Below, piece by piece: positions 58,348 through 64,000 of a DNA stretch of 64,000 nt. The notes under the pieces were generated by a model. That model ran no database searches and had not been told where the DNA came from. It worked only from the letters and a program-made list of their open reading frames with translations. The translations under genes and the position numbers were made by a program. The DNA is taken from the NCBI GenBank assembly GCA_949286835.1, contig CASEDP010000002.1, forward strand, positions 55,924-119,923. The letters are read 5' to 3'. The DNA is from an uncultured Clostridia bacterium. GTDB lineage: Bacteria; Bacillota; Clostridia; Christensenellales; Borkfalkiaceae. Each line of letters begins with the position of its first letter. The first letter of the stretch is position 1.

Positions 58348-60615
58348 TCAGTTGTTTTCGTCGTCGCCGTAGACGTCCATCTTCTTGTCGTCGGTGATGT
58401 CGACCTCTATCCTGCGACCGCCCTCCGTCTTTCTGACGCGCCTGCGTCTTATAAGCCAGATGACGAGCACGGTTATGCCCGCAATTACCACAAGTCCGCC
58501 GAAAGATACGCCTATTATGAAGAACGTCTTAGAGACGGTGTTAAGCTTCTCCAACCACGTAGAGGTATCTTCGGGATAGGACTGCATATATTCAGCCCTG
58601 TAGCTGTCGCGCAGCGCCTCCGCATCCTCATCGGACATCGTTCCGACCACAGCGTAGTAATAGTCGGCAAAGTTTGCATATACCTTTTCGCCGTTTATCG
58701 TCTTATAGTCATCGGCATAGTCAGCCCAGTCGCCCTTTACTTCGGCATATTCGCGGTAAATTTCCGCAGACCTCTTGGAATAGAGATATTCCTCGTCCTT
58801 GTCGAGAACGTCGACATATGCCTGAATGAGCTCGTCGAGATATTCGCTGTCGCCCGTGTAGTAGAGATACTTGAGCGCGTCCGACAGGTACTGGTATGCC
58901 GTCGAGCCGTCGGCGTTGGTCTCGTCATTGTAGTCGTAAATCTTGTCGTTTACCGCCTCGAACTGCTCGTTATAGGCATTTATCTGGGCGTTGGTCATCA
59001 TATAGCCGTCCTTGCCCAGGTCGCATACCATAATGTAGTTATAGTCCGCCATATTGCTCGTCTCGCTGGCGAAAAGCAGCTTGTCGCCGACAAATTCGGG
59101 CATATACCAGCCGCTTGCCACGTCGAGGTCGAGAACTCTTATGCCCCTGTACGTCCAGGTGGAGTTCCACTCCGGCTCGGAGGGAAGCTTGTTATAGTCG
59201 TCGCTGTCGCCGTCGATTGCTATTCTGTAGACGGTATAGCCGTTGCCGCCCGTCACGGAGTAGTACATATAGAGGTGGCTCTCCGTTGCGGAGTGCGCCT
59301 CCTCCCTTATCATAAGTATGGTAGCCGAAGCCGCCGAAGATATCGTGAAGGAGTTTTCCACCTTGCCGTCGATGACTTCACCCTTGGTTATGCCGTCCGC
59401 GCTTGCGAGAAGGGCATAGAGCTTGCCGTCGATTGTCACATACTCATATGTGTTGGTGTCCGAACCGTACAGACGGGGGGACATCTCCGCATTCTTTGTG
59501 ATTGCGTCCCAGCTTGCGTCCACCTTTCCGTCGCCGTCGGCGTCAACCTGCGCGTCGCTGAGCGCATACACGTTGCCGGAGCTGCTGCCCGTACTGCTCA
59601 CTCTCGAAAAGAGCAGTTCGCCGTCCTTATAGCTCTTTATCGAATAGGTATATTCTGAGTTGTTGATTTTATACTCTGCGTCCTTGCCGTAAGCATAGTT
59701 GAACTGGGTTATTCTGCCCTCCGTCTCTATCTGCGTCTTGCCTATGCCGTCGAACACGAAGTCGCCGCAGTTGACGTACAGAGGGTCCTCCTCCGCGTCG
59801 TAATCCTTCACGTCGGAGAAGTCATACTGTCTGGGGCTCTCGGTTACGTCTGCGCATACCCTGTAGAGCTGGTTATAGCTCATCGTCACGCTGTTGTCGG
59901 TGCCGAGGTACTGCGTTACGCCCATAGTGTAATACGCGCAGGGGTTTTCGGGGTCCTCGGTGTCGAAGGCATAAGCCGAGACATTGTACGCAAGAAGCGT
60001 ATTCTCCTTCGTCGAGCACTTTACAGAGTGAATGTTTGTCGTAGACGTGCCGTAAAGATCTTCGCTGAGCGCATAGAGAATGTACACCTCGCCGTCGACT
60101 TCGACATAGCGATAGTCGATGGTGTTGTCAGTGCTCTGGAAGAAGTAATCGGTCATCGTCTCCGACCCGTCGAGCTTGGTGCGCTTGAAGTCGAGATAGC
60201 TGTTGAGTATCTCGCCGTCGGCGTTCCTCTCTATCGAAGGCGTCGTATAATAGATATAGTCGCCGTAGATGTAGATGCCAGCCTCATAGCTGCCCGAATA
60301 TACGACGAGGGGCACAATGGTATCCACATTCTGATAGTTGCCCGCGTCGAGGTCGGACTTGGAAATCCTCTGCACAGAGCCCTTTACGACTTCGCCGAAG
60401 GTGTTGTCGTCGGTGTTGGCCGCTACGCCGTTTATGAAATAGACATAGTCGCCCGTCTCCGCAAGGAAACCGCCGTTGGACGAAACCTTATCTGCCGACG
60501 TATCTGCCTCTACGCCGCTACGCTTGTAAGATGTACACGCGGGGGCGAGCAGGAGCGAGAAAGCGGAAATTGTTGCAACCGCCGCGCATATAATTTTAGT
60601 GAACCTTTTACGCAT
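58348..60615 (-). CDS. Large surface lipoprotein with additional C-terminal membrane span
   Basis: 755 residues. Lipoprotein signal with LAPAC (Cys about residue 27), then a propeller-like ectodomain with recurring YIY/YVYF strand units (IYIYGDYIYYTTPS; YVEVDGEVYILYAL; LYVNCGDFVF), a helical region rich in Tyr, Asp and Ala (about 560-690), one membrane span (about 697-722) and a charged tail (RRRRVRKTE ... DDKKMDVYGD). Both a lipid anchor and a C-terminal span are unusual in one protein. The ATG follows GAGG. Its promoter at 60694-60722 carries an inverted repeat at the start site. Confidence 0.78.
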   Translation of the reverse strand: MRKRFTKIICAAVATISAFSLLLAPACTSYKRSGVEADTSADKVSSNGGFLAETGDYVYFINGVAANTDDNTFGEVVKGSVQRISKSDLDAGNYQNVDTIVPLVVYSGSYEAGIYIYGDYIYYTTPSIERNADGEILNSYLDFKRTKLDGSETMTDYFFQSTDNTIDYRYVEVDGEVYILYALSEDLYGTSTTNIHSVKCSTKENTLLAYNVSAYAFDTEDPENPCAYYTMGVTQYLGTDNSVTMSYNQLYRVCADVTESPRQYDFSDVKDYDAEEDPLYVNCGDFVFDGIGKTQIETEGRITQFNYAYGKDAEYKINNSEYTYSIKSYKDGELLFSRVSSTGSSSGNVYALSDAQVDADGDGKVDASWDAITKNAEMSPRLYGSDTNTYEYVTIDGKLYALLASADGITKGEVIDGKVENSFTISSAASATILMIREEAHSATESHLYMYYSVTGGNGYTVYRIAIDGDSDDYNKLPSEPEWNSTWTYRGIRVLDLDVASGWYMPEFVGDKLLFASETSNMADYNYIMVCDLGKDGYMMTNAQINAYNEQFEAVNDKIYDYNDETNADGSTAYQYLSDALKYLYYTGDSEYLDELIQAYVDVLDKDEEYLYSKRSAEIYREYAEVKGDWADYADDYKTINGEKVYANFADYYYAVVGTMSDEDAEALRDSYRAEYMQSYPEDTSTWLEKLNTVSKTFFIIGVSFGGLVVIAGITVLVIWLIRRRRVRKTEGGRRIEVDITDDKKMDVYGDDENN

Positions 60616-60670
60616 AAAATCCTCGGATAGGTTGATGTGTGGTATTTTGTAATGACAATTATGCCGTAAG

Positions 60671-60722
60671 GTATAGTTTGCCTATACTCAGTTATTATAC
60701 AACAATAAGAGCGTTAAGGCAA
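60671..60722 (-). promoter_or_regulatory. Promoter and operator candidate of the 755-aa lipoprotein gene
   Basis: Minus strand TTGCCT (60722-60717), 17-bp spacer, TATAAT (60699-60694). The inverted repeat GTATAG-5-CTATAC (60671-60687) begins at the expected +1, where a repressor could block or the RNA could fold. Confidence 0.6.
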
Positions 60723-60773
60723 TAAAAAACGCCGCCGTTTGATTAAAAAAATGCGACAAGGAGGAGAATATTC

Positions 60774-60998
60774 ACGGAAAATTTTGCACTTTTAAACCTT
60801 TTGAAGGCACTTGCGGGCACGACACAGGCAGAAGGCGAAGCCGCGCGGCAGGGCGAGGCGGACGACAACGGTCAGAATATGCCCTCACCGCCCGCACAGA
60901 GCGGCGGCGCTGCCGAAAGCGGAACGGGGCTGAACGTGTCGCGCGACCTGTTGCTCCGCCACGAACAGATTGCCCAGCGGGTGAAAAGAAGGCGGTGA
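60774..60998 (+). CDS. Small hypothetical protein with uncertain start
   Basis: The frame encodes about 75 residues with NFALLNLLKALAG at the N-terminus, an Ala/Gly/Gln-rich linker, and a C-terminus NVSRDLLLRHEQIAQRVKRRR. A hydrophobic LLNLLK helix plus a final RHE-x-I-x-x-RVK is a pattern of small clostridial proteins I have seen without a named function. A strong AAGGAGG (60758-60764) precedes it, but no ATG/GTG/TTG lies at proper spacing: ACG at 60774 is best spaced, ATA at 60768 is close, and the first normal codon is TTG at 60801. A lost start or sequencing error is possible. Confidence 0.5.
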   Translation, partial: TENFALLNLLKALAGTTQAEGEAARQGEADDNGQNMPSPPAQSGGAAESGTGLNVSRDLLLRHEQIAQRVKRRR

Positions 60999-61150
60999 AC
61001 TTTCCGCCCCTTCAGACCCCTGCCGCAGCAACGCGCACGCCGTCCGACAGCCCCGCGCCGAAAAAAGAGCATACCCGCGCGAGCCGTTCTGTCCTCTCCT
61101 TTCATTAAATCCGCACTCCCCCCTCGCCGCCGAAATATGCGCAGAAGAGC

Positions 61151-61179
61151 AAAAAGACGCCCGACCGTTACGGTCGGGC
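61151..61179 (-). terminator. Terminator of the phosphofructokinase gene
   Basis: GCCCGACCG (61159-61167) pairs with CGGTCGGGC (61171-61179); on the minus strand followed by GTCTTTTTG. Confidence 0.8.
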
Positions 61180-61206
61180 GCGCTGCGGAGAACAGCTATA
61201 TGCAAT

Positions 61207-62430
61207 TTACTTTTCCAGCCTCAGATGACGGGGCAGACCGTCTACCCAGAGCGGAGAAATTTCCGACTGAATGAGCGGACGTATGTAGTGTATGAGTTCG
61301 GCTGTTACGCCCGTGCCGTCCTCGGTAATCCAATTGTCGGGCACTTTCTTTTCTACGTTTGCAATCTCGCTGACGTTTGCAAGCTCGGTTATGCACATAT
61401 AGGGATCCTCTGAAACCCTCTTGAGGCAGGCAACCATACCCGTCTTGCCCTCGAATGCCGCTTTGACTGCGGCGCCCGCGGAGTTGAACGCCTCCGTCAC
61501 GTCGATACGCGAGGTGATGTGCGCAGCGCAGCGCTGAAGGGACGAAAGCTCTATCGCCCTGGTCTTTACGCCGAACTTTTCGGCGACCTTGCCGGCAAGA
61601 TATCTCGCCGTGCCTGCAAGCTGTTTGTGTCCGAATGCGTCGACATAGTCGACGTGGTCGGCAAGTTCGCATACGTATCTGCCGTCAGCAACCTTTACGC
61701 CCTCCGAAACGGCAATGACAAGCGAGCGGTTTTCCTTTAACTTTTCGCCCGTCTTTTCAAGGAACTTATCCACATCGAACACTCTTTCGGGCAGATAGAT
61801 CATATCCACGCCCTCGCAGTCCTCGCCCTTGGCAAGCGCAGATGCAGCCGTAAGCCAGCCCGCGTTACGTCCCATAACCTCTATTACGGATACGACGGGA
61901 TAGTCATAGACGAGACCGTCCCTGATTATTTCCTTGGTGGTTGCCGCAATGTACTTTGCCGCAGAGCCATACCCGGGTGTATGGTCGGTAATAGCCAGGT
62001 CGTTGTCTATCGTCTTGGGGCAGCCCATAAAGCGTATGGGGCTTCCTATTTTTGCGCCGTATTTGGACAGCTTGTCTATGGTATCCATAGAGTCGTTGCC
62101 GCCGATATAGAAGAACGCATAGATGTCAAGTTCTTTCAGGGTTGCAAAAATCTGGTCATAGGTCTTTTCGTTTCCCTCGATTTTGGGCAATTTATAGCGG
62201 CAGGAGCCGAGGAAGGACGAAGGCGTCCTCTTCAAAAGGTCCATATCGAGATCGTTCTTGATCTGTTTGGAGAGGTCGACAATATCCTTGTCCAACAGAC
62301 CTTTAATGCCGTGAACCATTCCGTAAACGGTATCAGCCCCCCTGTCCTTGGCGGTCTTGAACACGCCGAGAAGGCTGGCGTTGATTACGGCGGTAGGTCC
62401 TCCGGACTGCCCTACGATTACATTTTTCAT
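61207..62430 (-). CDS. 6-phosphofructokinase, pyrophosphate-dependent type
   Basis: 407 residues. Motifs: VGQSGGPTAVINASL (about residue 5), SSFLGSCRYKL, FFYIGGNDSMDT (phosphoryl-donor loop, about 107), MGCPKTIDNDL (about 136, with the Lys typical of PPi-using enzymes and the catalytic Asp pair), and VIEVMGRNAGW (about 183). The GGNDS loop and the PKTIDND motif argue for pyrophosphate as donor, so glycolytic flux here may be reversible. ATG follows AGGGGGAA. Single gene with own terminator. Confidence 0.9.
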   Translation of the reverse strand: MKNVIVGQSGGPTAVINASLLGVFKTAKDRGADTVYGMVHGIKGLLDKDIVDLSKQIKNDLDMDLLKRTPSSFLGSCRYKLPKIEGNEKTYDQIFATLKELDIYAFFYIGGNDSMDTIDKLSKYGAKIGSPIRFMGCPKTIDNDLAITDHTPGYGSAAKYIAATTKEIIRDGLVYDYPVVSVIEVMGRNAGWLTAASALAKGEDCEGVDMIYLPERVFDVDKFLEKTGEKLKENRSLVIAVSEGVKVADGRYVCELADHVDYVDAFGHKQLAGTARYLAGKVAEKFGVKTRAIELSSLQRCAAHITSRIDVTEAFNSAGAAVKAAFEGKTGMVACLKRVSEDPYMCITELANVSEIANVEKKVPDNWITEDGTGVTAELIHYIRPLIQSEISPLWVDGLPRHLRLEK

Positions 62431-62598
62431 TAACTTTTCCCCCTTGCATTGAGCATAAATAATTATTGTTTGGCATATGCCGCGATAGTATAATTATTAT
62501 AATATACTCTTTGTCAAAAATCAATATGTAAATCAAAAATAATTACCGATTATGCAAAATATCGGGCTTTATATGACAAAAAGCGACCAGAACGGAAA

Positions 62599-62624
62599 GT
62601 GGCGCGCCGCAAGCGGCGCGCCAC
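62599..62624 (-). terminator. Hairpin downstream of the partial surface-protein gene
   Basis: A 12-bp perfect inverted repeat, GTGGCGCGCCGC at 62599-62610 with its complement at 62613-62624; on the minus strand followed by TTTCCGTTCTGG, then TTTTT after a further few bases. Weak T tract. Confidence 0.5.
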
Positions 62625-62649
62625 CGTCCAAATCAACAATCAGCCTAAA

Positions 62650-64000
62650 TCAATACTCATCCGTCATAACAATACTGTCAAGGCGAGTGTTTCTGCCCGT
62701 GGGAACTTCCACTCCGTTTACAGTAGCAGAAGATAGAGTGCAAAGCGTATATTTGCCCGCTTTGGTTATGTTGAATACGATTTCATTCGTAGAACCCGTC
62801 ACGGTATATACGTTAAGAGTATCATCTTTCTGCACATTTGCCGAAGTATACGTTCCGACGATGTAGTTGCCGTCCTCGTCTTTAAGCGCAATTGAGGAAA
62901 CATTGGTATTATTTGTAGATCTGGCGCTTATGACAAGAGTGCCCGTGCCCTGAAAAGTTACGCTAAGCGCGCTGTTCTTAATTTCGAGCACGTCATTGGA
63001 CTGTCCTCTGTATGCCACAGTTCCGCTTTCTACCGTAAGGAACGAATTGACGCCCGTGAAATTTTCCTGCGTTAATTTGAGACTACCCGTATTGTCGTTG
63101 TCTATCCCCTCAAACGCATTGAAGTCGTAGGTGTATATGTGCTCAGTTGTCGTAGAAGGAACGGTTAAGCTAAATCCGCTTATATAGAGATTTTTTCCCG
63201 CCGTACGCTGAATTGTCACCGCACCCGTCTCGCTTACGGTATAAGTTGCAACCTTGTTTACGGGCGTTACGCTTACACCGTTAATCATTAAAGCTGTATC
63301 GTCATAAGTGTTGACCGTTATAACCGCACCGCTGACTGCATAGAACTTTATATATGCCGCGTCGGAGCCAAACCTGAGCCAGGAGTTATTGACGACGCAA
63401 CCGCTGAACTCAACCTCAGATGTTGAAGTTTCCGCCGTTCCGTCAGGTCTGCCGCCTTGAGAATAAGTGTAAGTATAGTCCTCGGTTATGGGCACAATTA
63501 CCTGAAGGCTTGTGAGATAGAGCTGGCTCTTGCCCTCCGCAAGCGCAAGAACGAGCGTGCCGTCCTCTGCCGCGGTATAGGTATAAGTGCAGTCGCCCGA
63601 AGTCTTGTCGTATGCGCCGTTTGCCGTTACGTCGGTGCCGTTGAGCGTCAGCGCAAGCTCATTATTGTACGTGACGAGATTGAGTATTGAGCCCGCGGTA
63701 ACTTCGAGAGTTATGGTTGCATCCTTCGTGAGTTTATAGTACTTGCTGCCGTCGTTGTGCTTTATGAACGAGCCGCTTTCGCCCGCAGATATGAGCATAA
63801 GTCCGATCAGCTTGTAAGAACCTGCCGCAGTGAGCTCTTCATAATCGCTGTTGCCGAAAGTATAGCTTACGGTTTCATAGATCGTAAGGTCTTCGGGCAT
63901 GGGTTCCGTGACTGTGACGGTGACCGTTTCGGTAAACGTGCCGTAGGTGACGGTTATCGTAGTCGTGCCGACCTTAAGTCCCGTAACCACGCCGTTTGCA
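62650..64000 (-). CDS. Partial extracellular protein with Ig-like (Big_2) and beta-sandwich domains
   Basis: At least 450 residues; the 5' end lies beyond the window. The first readable part (VTGLKVGTTTITVTYGTFTETVTVTVTE) is the end of a bacterial Ig-like group 2 domain. Three beta-sandwich modules of about 110-140 residues follow, each with TYTYTAAEDGTLVLALAEG- or TYTVSETGAVTIQRTAG-like strands and a VTANGAYD or VTPVNK turn. Such tandem modules are common at the C-termini of clostridial pectate lyases and glycan-degrading proteins, which fits the PL1 protein at 13198. No anchor motif is seen at the C-terminus. Confidence 0.75.
   Translation of the reverse strand, partial: ANGVVTGLKVGTTTITVTYGTFTETVTVTVTEPMPEDLTIYETVSYTFGNSDYEELTAAGSYKLIGLMLISAGESGSFIKHNDGSKYYKLTKDATITLEVTAGSILNLVTYNNELALTLNGTDVTANGAYDKTSGDCTYTYTAAEDGTLVLALAEGKSQLYLTSLQVIVPITEDYTYTYSQGGRPDGTAETSTSEVEFSGCVVNNSWLRFGSDAAYIKFYAVSGAVITVNTYDDTALMINGVSVTPVNKVATYTVSETGAVTIQRTAGKNLYISGFSLTVPSTTTEHIYTYDFNAFEGIDNDNTGSLKLTQENFTGVNSFLTVESGTVAYRGQSNDVLEIKNSALSVTFQGTGTLVISARSTNNTNVSSIALKDEDGNYIVGTYTSANVQKDDTLNVYTVTGSTNEIVFNITKAGKYTLCTLSSATVNGVEVPTGRNTRLDSIVMTDEY

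Overview
The window reads as chromosome from an uncultured, fairly G+C-rich member of the endospore-forming Clostridia. The pointers are a gerA-type germinant receptor operon (about 40.0-44.0 kb), a SpoIVFB-like intramembrane protease with a SpoIVFA-like partner (45.5-47.1 kb), spmA-spmB (51.2-52.2 kb), a SPOCS/LysM spore-coat-type protein, and the Firmicutes neighbourhood metG-tatD-rsmA-veg-ispE, here spread over 47.3-57.6 kb with extra genes inserted. Genes are dense and lie on both strands. Start codons are ATG, GTG and TTG. No rRNA, tRNA or CRISPR array was seen.

Layout: 0-4.5 kb holds trmL, rdgB, a YfcE-type phosphoesterase, a membrane protein and phosphoglucomutase (+). 4.7-8.7 kb holds a membrane-anchored ComEC-like hydrolase and valS (-). 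8.8-11.3 kb is an SsuABC/ThiYZX-type ABC importer (+). 11.5-13.1 kb has an orphan protein divergent from a WYL regulator, with a palindromic operator candidate between them. 13.2-19 kb encodes a pectate-lyase lipoprotein with six Cys/His repeats and a large surface protein (-). 19.1-20.7 kb has two RNA-modification enzymes. 20.9-28.4 kb is an uninterrupted eight-gene podovirus-like capsid and DNA-packaging operon with no integrase, repressor, replication, lysis or tail-fibre gene. 28.5-33.2 kb carries two similar SH3-like/C-terminal-anchor proteins, a 50-residue YjzC-like protein and a polytopic membrane protein. 33.3-39 kb has a manganese-exporter-like permease, an ABC ATPase with altered catalytic motifs, queH, a carbamoyltransferase homologue with altered active-site motifs, a phosphoesterase and trmB. 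39-52 kb contains the sporulation and germination genes, Ogg, rsmA, tatD and metG. 52.2-52.6 kb contains a probable structured non-coding RNA. 52.6-57.6 kb has cysteine desulfurase, ispE, the SPOCS/LysM protein and veg. 57.6-64 kb has an acidic zinc-ribbon protein, a surface lipoprotein, a small protein with an unclear start, PPi-type phosphofructokinase, and the 3' end of another extracellular Ig-like protein that runs off the window.

Three observations stand out. First, the 7.5-kb capsid/packaging operon is intact, translationally coupled and set among chromosomal genes, so it is either a stripped prophage or a domesticated particle-forming system. Second, at least seven genes have a good sigma-A-type -10 box only 6-11 nt before the start codon and no Shine-Dalgarno, which predicts leaderless mRNAs. 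Third, there is a promoter-to-terminator transcription unit without a plausible ORF at 52.35-52.62 kb whose RNA can form mutually exclusive hairpins. Two enzyme homologues (ABC ATPase at 34.3 kb, carbamoyltransferase at 36.4 kb) have lost residues normally essential for catalysis.
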